DNA of 64,000 nucleotides from NCBI RefSeq assembly GCF_000426845.1, contig NZ_AUGD01000003.1, positions 434,001-498,000 of the forward strand, in the 5' to 3' direction. Positions 23,185 through 32,797 of this stretch are shown in pieces. This DNA comes from Bradyrhizobium sp. in8p8 (GTDB lineage: Bacteria > Pseudomonadota > Alphaproteobacteria > Rhizobiales > Xanthobacteraceae). A program made the translations under genes and the position numbers. The notes below the pieces were generated by a model. The model worked only from the letters and a program-made list of their open reading frames with translations, made no database searches and was not told where the DNA came from. Position 1 is the first letter of the stretch. Every line of letters begins with the position of its first letter.

Positions 23185-23520
23185 TCACTCCCACATCCAG
23201 TTCTCGCCGTAATCCTCCTTCCATCCTGCCAGCCGTCCATGACGGAACTGCAGGAACAGGCGGTGGCGGTGGGGAAGCAATCCGCTGCCGCCGATGTTGC
23301 GCAGCGCGAGATAGATTTCGTTGCCGGGACGGCCACGCACATATTGAAGGGGCTGGCCGAGGGCACGCGCGGTCTCTCCGGCATCCATGCCGAAGGCGAG
23401 CGGCGTGTTGTTCGACAAGGTCGTGACGAAGGGCTGGCGCGGCGGCATGGCGCCGAACGGTTCGGCCTGCGCAGATATCGACAGCAACGTCGCGCCCGCT
23501 GCCAGTATCGCCCGCTTCAT
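23185..23520 (-). CDS. Small secreted hypothetical protein
   Basis: A 111-residue protein with a signal peptide (MKRAILAAGATLLSISAQAEP). The mature part contains MDAGETARALGQPLQYVRGRPGNEIYLAL and a C-terminal LFLQFRHGRLAGWKEDYGENWMWE, a pattern close to the SmpA/BamE-like lipoprotein fold in its repeated beta strand (LFLQFRHGRLAGWK), though without a lipobox. The ATG at 23520 is chosen over an upstream TTG. Its function is unknown. Confidence 0.65.
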   Translation of the reverse strand: MKRAILAAGATLLSISAQAEPFGAMPPRQPFVTTLSNNTPLAFGMDAGETARALGQPLQYVRGRPGNEIYLALRNIGGSGLLPHRHRLFLQFRHGRLAGWKEDYGENWMWE

Positions 23521-23544
23521 CGCCAATGCCCTTGCTTGATCGAC

Positions 23545-24309
23545 CTATGCCGGCAAGTTCTTCAGGAAAGGCACGACCGCGTCAACAAAAGCCTGGGGCT
23601 GGTCGATGTTGACGGCGTGCCCGGCCGCGGGGATCACGACCTTTTGTGCGCCGGGGATCTTGGCCGCCATGTAGTCGGACGCCGCGAGGAACGGCGTGTC
23701 GTCGGCGCCGACCACGATCAGGGAGGGCACCTTGATTTCGGGGAGCAGCTCGATCACGCGCGCATCGCGCTGGGTCAGCATGCCGCGCGCAGCGAGCGCG
23801 AGACCCTTGGCGTCGCGATGGCTGGCGGTGGCGCGCTCGCGCGTCGCCGCCTTCAGGACATCGAGACCTTCGCGATCGAGCCTGTCGGCAGTGGCAAGTG
23901 CCCTTGCGTTCCAGGTCTCGCGTGCGTCGTCCTTCTTGAAACCGGGGCCGGTGTCGATGATCAAGAGCGCGCGGGTGCGCTCCGGATGCGCGCGGTAGAA
24001 CGCCAGCGACATGTAACCGCCGAGCGAGAGTCCGCCGATGATGGCGCGCTCTGCGCCGACCGCATCGAGGATCGCCGCCATGTCGCCGACCGTGAGCGCT
24101 TCGCTGTACGCGCCGGGATCGTCGGGATAATCGGACTGGCCGTGTCCGCGCATGTCCCACAAGATCAGCCTGTGGTCTTTCGCGAGCGCCTCGATCTGCT
24201 CATGCCACATCGCCGATGTCGAGGAATAGCCATGGGTCAGCAGCAGCGGTGGCCCCTCGCCATGAACCTCGTAGTGGATTCCGACGCCGTCCCGATCGAT
24301 CCTCGGCAT
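23545..24309 (-). CDS. Alpha/beta-fold hydrolase
   Basis: A 254-residue alpha/beta hydrolase of the 3-oxoadipate enol-lactonase-like type. LLLTHGYSSTSAMW holds the oxyanion loop, ILWDMRGHGQSDYP the characteristic strand-4 motif, GGLSLGGYMSLAF the nucleophile Ser elbow, VVGADDTPF the Asp and PAAGHAVNIDQP the His of the triad. The ATG at 24309 (MPRIDRDGVGIHY) gives the standard length. It is 24 bases upstream of the small secreted-protein gene and may be co-transcribed with it. The substrate is unknown. Confidence 0.88.
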   Translation of the reverse strand: MPRIDRDGVGIHYEVHGEGPPLLLTHGYSSTSAMWHEQIEALAKDHRLILWDMRGHGQSDYPDDPGAYSEALTVGDMAAILDAVGAERAIIGGLSLGGYMSLAFYRAHPERTRALLIIDTGPGFKKDDARETWNARALATADRLDREGLDVLKAATRERATASHRDAKGLALAARGMLTQRDARVIELLPEIKVPSLIVVGADDTPFLAASDYMAAKIPGAQKVVIPAAGHAVNIDQPQAFVDAVVPFLKNLPA

Positions 24310-24668
24310 TGCTTCCGCCCTTCTTTTCTCGCCGCGACACCGCTGGACCTTCTCCCACAAGGGAGAAGGGACGTGCCCGCGGCGGCGGTTGTACTCTAAC
24401 GCGCCAAGTTACCTCAAAGAAACTGCCTCGATACGATGGCACGCATGTTCGCCAACGCTCTCTGTTGCGTCCAGTCGCTGCATCAAGCCCCGCTCTTGCA
24501 ATGCACAACCTGTCCGCGCCGCGTTGCTTTCGACTCGTTCCAATTTGCATTTGCCTCCGCGCCTGAACGCGATCATTCTCGCGGGCAAGGCTGACGCCAG
24601 CCCGGTGGGCGTCCGCCGTACAAGTCGCCGCCGTAAGCGGCTTCATGCACCGGCAGGGGAAGACGCCT
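24310..24668. other. Intergenic region upstream of the molybdo-enzyme operon
   Basis: This 359-base gap between divergent transcription units should hold both promoters. It contains one small hairpin repeat, CCTTCTCCC and GGGAGAAGG, at 24348-24369. The AGGGGAAG ribosome site of the plus-strand gene is at its right end. No gene is seen. Confidence 0.45.
24348..24369. repeat. Short inverted repeat
   Basis: CCTTCTCCC, a four-base loop ACAA and GGGAGAAGG form a perfect nine-base-pair hairpin 5' of the alpha/beta hydrolase gene. It is related to the CCTCTCCC repeat family elsewhere in the window. Confidence 0.65.
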
Positions 24669-25160
24669 ATGCCAACACTCACCATCAACGGGCGGAGTCT
24701 GTCCGTGGATGCGGCGAACGACACGCCGCTCCTCTGGGCGATCCGCGAGCAATTGCAGATGACCGGCACCAAGTTCGGCTGCGGTGCCGGGCTGTGCGGG
24801 GCCTGCACCGTGCACGTCAACGGCGAAGCCGTGCGCTCGTGCCAGACCATGGTCGGCGATGTCGCCGGCAAGAAGATCACCACCATCGAAGGCCTTTCCG
24901 CCAAGGGCGATCATCCCTTGCAGAAGGCGTGGATCGCCGAGCAGGTGCCGCAATGCGGCTATTGCCAGTCCGGGCAGATCATGCAGGCAGCCTCGCTGCT
25001 CGCCAGGAATCCCAACCCGACCAAGGAGGAAGTGGTCGCGCATATGGACGGCAATCTCTGCCGCTGCATGACCTATTCGCGAATCCAGAAGGCGATCATG
25101 CGCGCCGCATCCGAGATGCGTACCGCGTCCGCCACCTCCGGCGAGCGGAGGCCCACATGA
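24669..25160 (+). CDS. Isoquinoline 1-oxidoreductase-type dehydrogenase, [2Fe-2S] subunit
   Basis: This 163-residue small subunit carries two [2Fe-2S] clusters that move electrons from the molybdenum site. The plant-ferredoxin-like cluster is in [23 protein letters not shown]. The second, all-helical cluster uses [18 protein letters not shown] and [16 protein letters not shown]. The ATG at 24669 follows AGGGGAAG; an ATG at 24645 would add eight residues. Its stop overlaps the next gene as ATGA. The family includes isoquinoline and aldehyde oxidoreductases, so the real substrate is open. Confidence 0.93.
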   Translation: MPTLTINGRSLSVDAANDTPLLWAIREQLQMTGTKFGCGAGLCGACTVHVNGEAVRSCQTMVGDVAGKKITTIEGLSAKGDHPLQKAWIAEQVPQCGYCQSGQIMQAASLLARNPNPTKEEVVAHMDGNLCRCMTYSRIQKAIMRAASEMRTASATSGERRPT

Positions 25161-27442
25161 ACGAGCACGTGAAGAACGTCGTCCCCGCGACGACCGATCT
25201 CAGCCGCCGCTCCTTCCTGGTCGGCACCGCCGCGACCGGCCTCGTGCTCGGCTATGCCGCGCTGCCCGGCATCGATGCTGCGGCTGCCGCGGCACCGGCC
25301 AGTTTCGAGCCGAGCGTGTGGTACGCGATCTCGCCGGACGGTCTCGTCACCGTGACCTGCGGCAAGGCCGATATGGGCCAGCACATCGCCTCCACCATGG
25401 CGCAGCTCGTCTGCGAGGAGCTGGGCGCGAAATGGAGCGACATGCGCGTATCGCTCGCCTCCAACGACCCCAAGTTCAACGATCCCGTCCTGGGCGCGCA
25501 GATCACCGGCGGCAGCTGGTCGACCATGATGAATTTTGATGCCATGAGCCGCGCGGGCGCCGCCGGCCGCATGGCACTGACGGAAGGTGCGGCCGCCGCA
25601 ATGGGCGTGCCGGCGTCGGAGCTCGTGGTGCGCGATTCCATGATCGTGCATCCGAAATCGAAGAAGCAGATGTCGTTCGCCGAGATCGTCAAGAGCGGCA
25701 AGGCGACCAAGACCTTCACGCCCGATGAGCTGAAGGCGATCAAGCTGAAGACGCCCGACCAATACACCATGATCGGCGTCTCGGTGCCGCAGCTTGATAT
25801 TCCCTCCAAGACCAACGGCACGGCCAAGTACGGCATCGATGTGATGCTGCCCGGCATGGCCTATGGCGCGTTGGTCACGCCGCCGGTGCGGTTCGGCGCC
25901 ACCGTGAAATCGGTCGACGACAGCGCGGCGAAGAAGGTGCCGGGCTTCATCAAGGCAGTCACGCTCGACGACAAGACCGGCACGACGTCGGGATGGGTCG
26001 TCGCCGTCGCCAGCACCTACGCCAACGCCAGGAAGGCGGCGCAGGCGCTGAAGATCGCCTATGACGCGGGTCCGAACGCCAAGGTGTCGAGCCAGTCACT
26101 GCTCGACGAAGCCAAGCGGCTTCAGAAGCTCGAGGATTCCGGCCAGTTCTTCGTCAAGGACGGCGATCCCAATGCAGCCTTCGGGTCGGCGGCCAAGGTG
26201 GTGGAGGCCGAGTACACCACCAGCATCAACATCCACGCGCCGCTGGAGCCGATGAACGCCACCGCGGAGTTCAGGGGCGACATCCTGCACGTCTATTCCG
26301 GCAACCAGTTCGCGACGCGCTCCGGCGCGATCGCCGCAGGTGCGGCTGGGATCGATCCGAAGTTCGTGGTCATGCATCAGCATTGGCTTGGCGGCGGCTT
26401 CGGCCGGCGTCTCGATGCCGACATGATGATTCCCGCCGTGCAGGCGGCCAAGGCGGTCGGCAAGCCGGTCAAGGTGATCTACTCGCGCGAGAACGACATG
26501 ACGATGGATTTCTCGCGTCCGCTCACCTACCAGAAGGTCAAGGCCGGCGTGGACGGCGACGGCAAGCTCATTGCGATCAGCCACGACGTGGTCTCGGCCT
26601 GGCCGACCGCGCGCTGGGGAATCCCCGATTTCCTGACGCCCTCGGTCGACAAGAAGGGGCCGCTTGATTCCTTCACGGTGAACGGGGCGGACTTCTTCTA
26701 CACCGTGCCCAACCATTATGTGCGCGCGATCAAGAACGAACTCGCGCACAACGCCACGCCGTCCGGCCAGCTCAGGTCGGTGGCGCCGGGCTGGACCTTC
26801 TGGGCGGTCGAAAGCATGATCGACGAGATCGCGGCCGCGACCGGCAAGGATCCGGCGCAATTCCGCATCTCGCTGCTCGACGGCGCCGGCAAGAACGACG
26901 GCGGCGCGCAGCGGCTGCGCAACACGCTGCTCGCCGCGATGGGGCTGTCGGGCTACGGCACCAGGCAATTGCCGAAAGGCGAGGGCATGGGCGTTGCCTG
27001 CGTGTCGTCGCAGGAGCGCGCCAGCGCGAGCTGGACGGCCTGCGTCGCTCATGTCGCTGTCGCGCCGTCGGGCGCGGTGACCGTGAAGAAGCTCACGGTC
27101 GCAACCGACGTCGGCACCCAGGTGCATCCCGACAACATCCGCGCCCAGGTCGAGGGCGCGGCGCTGTGGGGCCTGTCGCTGGCGATGTACGAGAAAGCGA
27201 CGCTCAAGGACGGTGGCATCGAGCAGACCAATTTCGATGGCTATACGCCCTTGCGCATGAGCCAGACGCCCGAGATCGCGGTGGCCGTGATCGCCAACGG
27301 CGAGAAGGCAACCGGGGTCGGCGAGCCCGCGGTGACGGTGGTCGCCCCCGCCATCGGCAACGCCATCTTCAACGCCTCAGGCGCCCGCGTCCGGGCGCTG
27401 CCGATCACGGCAGAGGCGGTGAAGGCGAGCATGAGGGCGTAA
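25157..27442 (+). CDS. Isoquinoline 1-oxidoreductase-type dehydrogenase, molybdopterin subunit
   Basis: This 761-residue catalytic subunit of the xanthine-oxidase family binds molybdopterin cytosine dinucleotide. A twin-arginine signal ([20 protein letters not shown]) shows export of the folded enzyme to the periplasm. [34 protein letters not shown] and [17 protein letters not shown] are cofactor-binding stretches of the IorB group, and [18 protein letters not shown] near the end contains the catalytic Glu. The start at 25157 (MNEHVKNVV) overlaps the small subunit stop by ATGA. A strong terminator follows at 27467. An accessory membrane cytochrome is not encoded next to it. Confidence 0.93.
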   Translation: MNEHVKNVVPATTDLSRRSFLVGTAATGLVLGYAALPGIDAAAAAAPASFEPSVWYAISPDGLVTVTCGKADMGQHIASTMAQLVCEELGAKWSDMRVSLASNDPKFNDPVLGAQITGGSWSTMMNFDAMSRAGAAGRMALTEGAAAAMGVPASELVVRDSMIVHPKSKKQMSFAEIVKSGKATKTFTPDELKAIKLKTPDQYTMIGVSVPQLDIPSKTNGTAKYGIDVMLPGMAYGALVTPPVRFGATVKSVDDSAAKKVPGFIKAVTLDDKTGTTSGWVVAVASTYANARKAAQALKIAYDAGPNAKVSSQSLLDEAKRLQKLEDSGQFFVKDGDPNAAFGSAAKVVEAEYTTSINIHAPLEPMNATAEFRGDILHVYSGNQFATRSGAIAAGAAGIDPKFVVMHQHWLGGGFGRRLDADMMIPAVQAAKAVGKPVKVIYSRENDMTMDFSRPLTYQKVKAGVDGDGKLIAISHDVVSAWPTARWGIPDFLTPSVDKKGPLDSFTVNGADFFYTVPNHYVRAIKNELAHNATPSGQLRSVAPGWTFWAVESMIDEIAAATGKDPAQFRISLLDGAGKNDGGAQRLRNTLLAAMGLSGYGTRQLPKGEGMGVACVSSQERASASWTACVAHVAVAPSGAVTVKKLTVATDVGTQVHPDNIRAQVEGAALWGLSLAMYEKATLKDGGIEQTNFDGYTPLRMSQTPEIAVAVIANGEKATGVGEPAVTVVAPAIGNAIFNASGARVRALPITAEAVKASMRA

Positions 27443-27858
27443 GGCTGATGAAGGCTGCTTGAGACGATCCGCCGGAGGGCCAACCTCCGGCGGATTGTTC
27501 TTTGGCGCGGTGACAGTCCCACCCTCACTGTCATGCTCCGCGAAAGCGGGGCATCCAGTACGCCGCGGCCTTTCGGGTCCAGCCGTGCCAGCTCGGCGTA
27601 TTGGGTCGCCCGGTCAAGCCGGGCGACGACAGCGGAGGGTGTGCCGAGAGCATCCAAAATTCCCCTTTGTTATCAGTGCCAGTTCTACTGTGCATGGGGT
27701 TGTTTTCGCGCCTTGGTTCGGACCCCCTGCTGCGGGACCAGAATTCCCTAAAATTGAGCACAATCCCCCAAGGTTCCATTGAGCACGCCTCTTAAGACCC
27801 GGAGAACCTGATCCGTCTTAGGCTGCTGGCAAATCCCGTCCCGTGCCTTGGGGAAGTC
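27443..27858. other. Intergenic region with terminator and repeat sequence
   Basis: This 416-base gap starts with the terminator of the molybdo-enzyme operon. Positions 27531-27645 contain inverted words (CATGCTCCGCG with CGCGGGGCAT-like partner, and GGTCGCCCGGTC with AAGCCGGGCGAC) of the dispersed repeats seen in rhizobial genomes. The last 150 bases are AT-richer and should hold the promoter of the HD-GYP gene. No gene is seen. Confidence 0.5.
27467..27503 (+). terminator. Rho-independent terminator after the molybdo-enzyme operon
   Basis: ATCCGCCGGAG, a seven-base loop and CTCCGGCGGAT form a perfect eleven-base-pair stem followed by TGTTCTTT. It starts 24 bases after the stop codon of the large subunit. 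Confidence 0.9.
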
Positions 27859-28953
27859 ATGAACGCCGCAGCCAAACCCGCCGCCAAACGTCGGCTTCTT
27901 CTCGCCTCCGATCGCAGCGACGGAAGCAGCGAGCTCGCCAGCATTCTGACGGCGGTCGGCGACGTCTCCACGGTGAAGACGGAAGACATCCCCGCCCAGC
28001 CGGCGCGCGATCTCTCCGGCCTCGTCGTCGACATCAACCTGCGCTCGCCCGATAGCGTGCAGCGGGTTCGCAACAAGCTGCGCGGCGATGCCTACCGTTC
28101 GATGCCGCGGCTGTTCGTGCTCGCGGACGCCCTGCATCATGGCACCATGCAGGCCTGGGCGCTGGGGGCCACCGATACCATCTCGCGGCCGCTTCAGGCC
28201 GAGGCCATCCTGCAGCGCATTCGCGCCGCCTTCCCGGACACCGCCGCCTATGACGCGACCGATCGCGGCAAGACGCTCAACCGCGGCGTCGAGGCGGCGC
28301 ACGCGGTGCTCACCAAGATGTTCGAGAAGCTGCCGCTCGGGGTGCCGCTGACCTTCGACGACGTCATTGCAGCCGAGAGCAAGATCCTGAAGGCGATCAA
28401 GCATTCCTCGCTGCGCGAATGGCTCACCACGGTCGGTTGCCACCATGTCGGCAGCTATCGTCATTGCCTGTTCGTCACCGGCTTCGCGGTCGCCTTCGCC
28501 CAGCATCTCGGCATGCGCGAGGACGACCAGCGCCGCCTGACCCGCGCCGCGCTGCTGCACGATGTCGGCAAGGCCTTCGTTCCGGCCTGGCTGCTCGACA
28601 AGCCGGGCAAGCTCACCGACGAGGAGATGGCCGAGGTCCGCCAGCATCCGCGGCGCGGCTATGAGGCGCTTGCCGAGCAAGGCGGTTTCCCGCCGGAAAT
28701 GCTCGACGTCGTGCTGCATCATCACGAATTCCTCGACGGCTCCGGCTATCCGAACGGCCTGTCGTCGAACCAGATCAGCGACATCGTGCGCCTCACCACG
28801 ATCGTCGATATCTACGCCGCGCTGGTGGAGAAGCGCGCCTACCGCATGCCCTTCACCCACTCTCGCGCCTTCACGATGATGGAAGGCATGGGCGGCAAGC
28901 TCGATCAGCAGCTGCTGCAGGCGTTCCGGCCGGTGGCACTGGGATCGTTCTGA
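27859..28953 (+). CDS. HD-GYP domain protein with receiver-like N-terminus
   Basis: A 364-residue two-domain protein. Residues about 12-130 look like a receiver domain: GLVVDINL gives the phospho-acceptor Asp, but the acidic pair near the N-terminus is missing and the usual Lys is Arg (ISRPL), so phosphorylation is doubtful. The HD-GYP part has ALLHDVGKAFVPAWLL and HHHEFLDGSGYPNGL. HD-GYP enzymes degrade cyclic di-GMP, and the HD and GYP motifs are intact here. It stands alone. The likely role is lowering cyclic di-GMP in motility or biofilm control. Confidence 0.88.
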   Translation: MNAAAKPAAKRRLLLASDRSDGSSELASILTAVGDVSTVKTEDIPAQPARDLSGLVVDINLRSPDSVQRVRNKLRGDAYRSMPRLFVLADALHHGTMQAWALGATDTISRPLQAEAILQRIRAAFPDTAAYDATDRGKTLNRGVEAAHAVLTKMFEKLPLGVPLTFDDVIAAESKILKAIKHSSLREWLTTVGCHHVGSYRHCLFVTGFAVAFAQHLGMREDDQRRLTRAALLHDVGKAFVPAWLLDKPGKLTDEEMAEVRQHPRRGYEALAEQGGFPPEMLDVVLHHHEFLDGSGYPNGLSSNQISDIVRLTTIVDIYAALVEKRAYRMPFTHSRAFTMMEGMGGKLDQQLLQAFRPVALGSF

Positions 28954-28963
28954 CAATCTAATC

Positions 28964-29041
28964 CGTCATTCCGGGGCGCACGAAGCGCGAACCCGGAATC
29001 TCGAGGTTCCGGGTTCGATGCTTCGCATCGCCCCGGAACGA
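28964..29041. repeat. Composite palindromic repeat (GTCATTCCGGGGC type)
   Basis: CGTCATTCCGGGGCG on the left pairs with CGCCCCGGAACGAC on the right, with an inner hairpin GAACCCGGAATCTC and GAGGTTCCGGGTTC. It sits exactly between two convergent genes and is well placed to stop transcription from both sides. Confidence 0.85.
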
Positions 29042-29047
29042 CTGTGG

Positions 29048-30628
29048 CTACCCCAGCATCTTCCGAAGCTCCGCCTTCGCCACCTTCTCCAGCGTGGAAC
29101 GGGGCATGTCGTCGACGAGCCTGATCTCGCGCGGCACCTTGAAGTCGGCGAGGCCTGCGCGGCAGGCCGCCATCACACGATCATGCAGATCCGGCGCAGC
29201 GCCCGCGACGCCGCCCTGCGGGATGATGAAGACGACAGGCACCTCGTCCAGCATCGGATGCGTCTTCGCCACTACGGCCGCCTCGCGCACGCCAGGCACC
29301 ACCGCGATCACCTGCTCGATCTCGGAGGCCGCGACGTTCTCGCCGCCGACCTTCAGCATGTCCTTGGCGCGGTCGCCGAACTTGATGAAGCCGTTCTGAA
29401 GCCGCTCGACCCGATCGCCCGTGAGGAAGAAGCCGTGCTCGTCAAAGCTCTCGCGCGTCGCCTTCTCGTTGTGCAGGTACTCGGCGAACAGCGACAGACC
29501 GGGAATACCCTTGATCGCGAGATTGCCGGTGCCGCCGACTTCCGTCGGCCGGCCGTCGTCGTCGGTGATGCGGATCTGATATTCCGGCGCGGCCCGGCCG
29601 ATCGACATCGGGATGTTGGGCTGGTCGATCTCGCCGACGATGCCGTGGGTGATGGTTTCGGTCATGCCCCACCAGCCGATCATCTTGATGCCGAAGGCGG
29701 CGAAGGCCGGCGGCTCGTTGATCGCCGTGCCCCACAGCCGGAACTTGTGGTCGTTCGGGATCTCCTGCTCGAGCAGCGCTTTCATGCAGAACGGGATCGT
29801 GGAGGTCCAGGTCGCGCCGTGCTCGCGCGCGACGCTCCAGAACCGGCTGGCGGAGAAGCGCGGTTGGATCACGCAAGTCGCCCCGACCCACAGCGTCGCC
29901 AGCATGGAGTAGGCCAGCGCATTGGTGTGGAACAGCGGCAGATAGGTCTGGTGCACGTCGCTCGCATGCAGATCCTCATGCGCGGCATTGATCTTGGCGC
30001 CCCACAGCGCATTGGCATGGGTCCACAGCACCGCCTTCGGCCGCGACGTCGTTCCCGACGTGTATTGCACGCTGCACGGCGCCAGCGGATCAGTCGCGCG
30101 CCTGGGTCGGTCGGCGCTGTCGGCGAACAGGGATTCGAAACTGTCACCGCGCGAGACCGCTTGCGCCGGCGCAGCGCCTGCGTCATGCGCGATCACCGCC
30201 ATCCATCGGATGTTGCGGCAGTTCTGCGCAACGAGGTCCGCATAGGACGGCTGCGTGATCGCGGCGACCGCGCCGCAATGATCGGCAAAGTACTCGATCT
30301 CGGCCGGCGCCGACCGCGTGTTGGTGGTGACCGCGATCGCCCCTAATTCGACACAGGCAAACCAGGCCAGCATCGCCTCGATGCAATTGTCGAGATGAAT
30401 GAGCACGTATTGGCCCGGCTTGACGCCGCGCCTGGCCAGCCCCGCCGCGAGCGCACCGACCCGCTCGTGAAATTCGCCGTAGCTCCAGCGTCGCGCCGGC
30501 GCGTCGAACGGAGCCCAGATCAGGAACGGATGATCACGCCGGACCTCGGCGCGCAGCTTGAGCAGCCAGGGCACGTCGAGCCCGTCGAACGGGCTCACGA
30601 TTCCGGCGGCGGTCTGTTGAACTGGCAT
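29048..30628 (-). CDS. AMP-dependent acyl-CoA synthetase (CaiC-like)
   Basis: A 526-residue ANL-superfamily ligase that would activate a carboxylic acid to its CoA thioester through an acyl-adenylate. SVQYTSGTTSRPKAVLWTH is the phosphate-binding P-loop, GWWGMTETITHG the A5-type motif, FLTGDRVERLQNGFIKFGDR the hinge region, and PRSTLEKVAKAELRKML the C-terminal catalytic Lys motif. The pattern is closest to the crotonobetaine/carnitine-CoA ligase group. The ATG at 30628 follows a strong GGGAGGAG site. No pathway partners are adjacent, so the acid is not known. Confidence 0.9.
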   Translation of the reverse strand: MPVQQTAAGIVSPFDGLDVPWLLKLRAEVRRDHPFLIWAPFDAPARRWSYGEFHERVGALAAGLARRGVKPGQYVLIHLDNCIEAMLAWFACVELGAIAVTTNTRSAPAEIEYFADHCGAVAAITQPSYADLVAQNCRNIRWMAVIAHDAGAAPAQAVSRGDSFESLFADSADRPRRATDPLAPCSVQYTSGTTSRPKAVLWTHANALWGAKINAAHEDLHASDVHQTYLPLFHTNALAYSMLATLWVGATCVIQPRFSASRFWSVAREHGATWTSTIPFCMKALLEQEIPNDHKFRLWGTAINEPPAFAAFGIKMIGWWGMTETITHGIVGEIDQPNIPMSIGRAAPEYQIRITDDDGRPTEVGGTGNLAIKGIPGLSLFAEYLHNEKATRESFDEHGFFLTGDRVERLQNGFIKFGDRAKDMLKVGGENVAASEIEQVIAVVPGVREAAVVAKTHPMLDEVPVVFIIPQGGVAGAAPDLHDRVMAACRAGLADFKVPREIRLVDDMPRSTLEKVAKAELRKMLG

Positions 30629-30737
30629 GGCTCCTCCCGGTGCGGCCCTGCATCTTGCTGCGGGCTGTCTATCGATTATTGCGTCTTCCTGCCACCGGAT
30701 GGCCCGGGGCGCAATCGCGGGGCACACCCTATCTCCC

Positions 30738-30827
30738 CCGTCATTGCGAGGAGCCCTTGCGACGAAGCAATCCAGCCTCGCTCAGCGAAGACAGTCTGGA
30801 TTGCTTCGCTACGCTCGCAATGACGGT
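30738..30827. repeat. Perfect long palindromic repeat (GTCATTGCGAG type)
   Basis: CGTCATTGCGAG with CTCGCAATGACG, and inner arms CGAAGCAATCCAG with CTGGATTGCTTCG, form a 90-base near-perfect cruciform. This is a widely dispersed element in alphaproteobacteria, here between the CoA ligase and the glyoxalase gene. Confidence 0.9.
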
Positions 30828-30845
30828 GGGTGGCGCCAGAGTGCC

Positions 30846-31256
30846 TCAACCCTCGTATGACGATATCTCGATCAAGCTGCCATCCGGATCGCGGCAATAG
30901 ACCGAGCGCAGCGTGCCGCGGGCGCCTTGTCTCGGGCCCGGCCCGGCCTCGATCGCAACGCCATGTGCCTGCAAATGCGCCACCACCTCATCCGGTGTCG
31001 CGGAGGTGAGGAAGCACAGATCCTCGCTGCCGGTAGTCGGGTGGCCGGCGGTGAACCAGTCCACCTTGTCGGCATCGCGTTGCCGGACGTTGATCCTCTG
31101 GTTACCGAACTCGAGGAAAGTGCGCGGCGCTTTGCCGCCGCCGGGGTCGAACAGCTTGACTTCCATGCCGAGAATCTTGCGGTACCACTCAGCGGTCACC
31201 GCGACATCGCTGACATTGATCACCAGATGATCCAGGGCATGAACCTTGATCGGCAT
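30846..31256 (-). CDS. VOC family (glyoxalase/bleomycin resistance) protein
   Basis: A 136-residue protein with two beta-alpha-beta-beta-beta units of the vicinal-oxygen-chelate fold. HALDHLVINVSDVAVTAEWYRKILGMEV is the first unit, with the metal-ligand His; CFLTSATPDEVVAHLQAHGV and SVYCRDPDGSLIEI complete the second, with the final Glu. The group includes glyoxalase I, dioxygenases and antibiotic-binding proteins, so the reaction cannot be fixed. It starts at the ATG at 31256 and stands alone next to a dispersed repeat. Confidence 0.85.
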   Translation of the reverse strand: MPIKVHALDHLVINVSDVAVTAEWYRKILGMEVKLFDPGGGKAPRTFLEFGNQRINVRQRDADKVDWFTAGHPTTGSEDLCFLTSATPDEVVAHLQAHGVAIEAGPGPRQGARGTLRSVYCRDPDGSLIEISSYEG

Positions 31257-31381
31257 GTCTCATCCTTTCGTCATGACGCGCCCGCGCGCACTTTCCGCCC
31301 GCGGCGAGCTTTGTTACAACCGCATCGACGCGACCTTCAAGCCAATCGGCCTTCAAGAACAACACTGGGAGAACCCTCGAG

Positions 31382-32356
31382 ATGATCACTCGCCGTACCG
31401 CGCTGGGCCTGCTTGCCGCCAGTCCGCTTGCAGCCACCCCGCTGTCGAAGGCCCTGGCCGCCGATTATCCGGCCCGTCCGGTGAAATGGGTGGTCGGCTA
31501 TCCGCCGGGCGGGGCCACCGACATCCTGGCGCGGCTGATCGGCCAGCGGCTCTCGGAAAGGCTCGGCCAGCAATTCGTGGTCGAGAACAAGCCTGGCGCC
31601 GGGAACAATATCGCGACCGAATCGGTCATCAACGCCGAGCCGGACGGCTACACGCTGCAGCTGGTCAACCCCGCCAACTACATCAACGCCTCGCTCTACA
31701 AGAACCTCAAGTTCAACTTCGTGCAGGATATGGCACCGGTCGCCTCGTTCCAGCGCGTGCCGAACGTGATGACCGTGAACAAGGACGTGCCGGCGAAGAC
31801 TGTCGCCGAGTTCATCGAGTACGTGAAGGCCAACCCCGGCAAGGTGAACATGGCCTCGTCCGGCAACGGCACCTCGGTGCATCTGTCCGGCGAGATGTTC
31901 ATGGCCATGACCGGCTGCAAGATGCAGCACGTGCCCTATCGCGGCGCCGCTCCCGCGCTCACCGACATGCTCGCCGGCCAAGTGCAGGTGATCTTCGACA
32001 ACATGCCGTCGGTCATCCAGCACGTCCGCTCCGGCGCGTTGCGCGCCATCGGCGTCACCACCACGGAACGCTCGCCGCAGCTGCCCGACGTGCAGCCGAT
32101 CGCCGACACCGTGAAGGGCTACGAGGCGAGCGCGCTGTTCGGCATGGGGGCGCCGAAGAACACGCCGAAGGAGATCATCGCCAAGCTCAATGCCGAGGTC
32201 AACGCGGTGATCAAGGAGCCCGACATGGCCAAGCGTCTGGTGGAGCTCGGCGGCGAGCCGCGGGCGCAGACGCCCGAGGCGTTCGGCGCGGAGATCAAGG
32301 CCGAGACCGAGAAGTGGCGGAAGGTCGTCGAGTTCGCGGGCTTGAAGGTCGAGTAG
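31382..32356 (+). CDS. Bug-type tripartite tricarboxylate transporter substrate-binding protein
   Basis: This 324-residue periplasmic binding protein belongs to the Bug/TctC family. It has a twin-arginine-like signal (MITRRTALGLLAASPLAATPLSKALA), then YPARPVKWVVGYPPGGATDILARLIGQ and VENKPGAGNNIATESV, the family signature. HVPYRGAAPALTDMLAGQVQVIFDNMP is the hinge and ligand region. The membrane components TctA and TctB are not adjacent, which is usual for the many orphan Bug proteins in Bradyrhizobium-like genomes. The ligand is unknown. Confidence 0.92.
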   Translation: MITRRTALGLLAASPLAATPLSKALAADYPARPVKWVVGYPPGGATDILARLIGQRLSERLGQQFVVENKPGAGNNIATESVINAEPDGYTLQLVNPANYINASLYKNLKFNFVQDMAPVASFQRVPNVMTVNKDVPAKTVAEFIEYVKANPGKVNMASSGNGTSVHLSGEMFMAMTGCKMQHVPYRGAAPALTDMLAGQVQVIFDNMPSVIQHVRSGALRAIGVTTTERSPQLPDVQPIADTVKGYEASALFGMGAPKNTPKEIIAKLNAEVNAVIKEPDMAKRLVELGGEPRAQTPEAFGAEIKAETEKWRKVVEFAGLKVE

Positions 32357-32436
32357 GCCGGATAGCAACCTGGCGGCCTTGCCGGCGTTCTCCGGAGGAG
32401 ACCTCATTCGTGAAGCGTCCGGCAAGGAGCACGCAG

Positions 32437-32706
32437 ATGCGCAAGGCAATGCTCGCAATGATCGCGCTGGCTGGATTGGGAGTCGGCAGCGTCGCCGGCA
32501 CCGGTCCAGCCGCGGCCTATGATTATCCCTGGTGTGCCCAGGGAAGAGGCTACGGTTACCCCGGTGAATGTGCCTACCGGACCCTGCAACAATGTCAGGC
32601 GAGCGTGTCCGGGCGGCTGCTGACCTGCGGGATCAATCCGCGCGCGGCGTACAACCAGCAGCGGCCGGTGCGCCGGCATCGGCATGATCACTACGCGCCC
32701 TATTAG
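32437..32706 (+). CDS. DUF3551 secreted small protein, copy 1
   Basis: An 89-residue exported protein of the DUF3551 family, which is typical of Bradyrhizobium and relatives and has no known function. Signal peptide residues about 1-27 end at GPAAAYDYP. The mature part DYPWCAQGRGYGYPGECAYR and TLQQCQASVSGRLLTCGINPR contains four cysteines, and the tail is His/Arg-rich (RRHRHDHYAPY). AGGAG lies before the ATG at 32437. A second copy follows at 32798. Confidence 0.85.
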   Translation: MRKAMLAMIALAGLGVGSVAGTGPAAAYDYPWCAQGRGYGYPGECAYRTLQQCQASVSGRLLTCGINPRAAYNQQRPVRRHRHDHYAPY

Positions 32707-32797
32707 GGAGGCGACTGGCTCCACGATCCGGAGAAAGTGACTTGACGCGACCTGGCAAACGGGGACGCTCTGTCCTCGTTGCACTGAAGGACGGCTC

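Noticed and set aside
24389..25156. N-terminal extension of the molybdopterin subunit to an upstream start
   Set aside because: It would run through the whole iron-sulfur subunit gene in another frame; the ATG at 25157 with a TAT signal and ATGA overlap explains the start.
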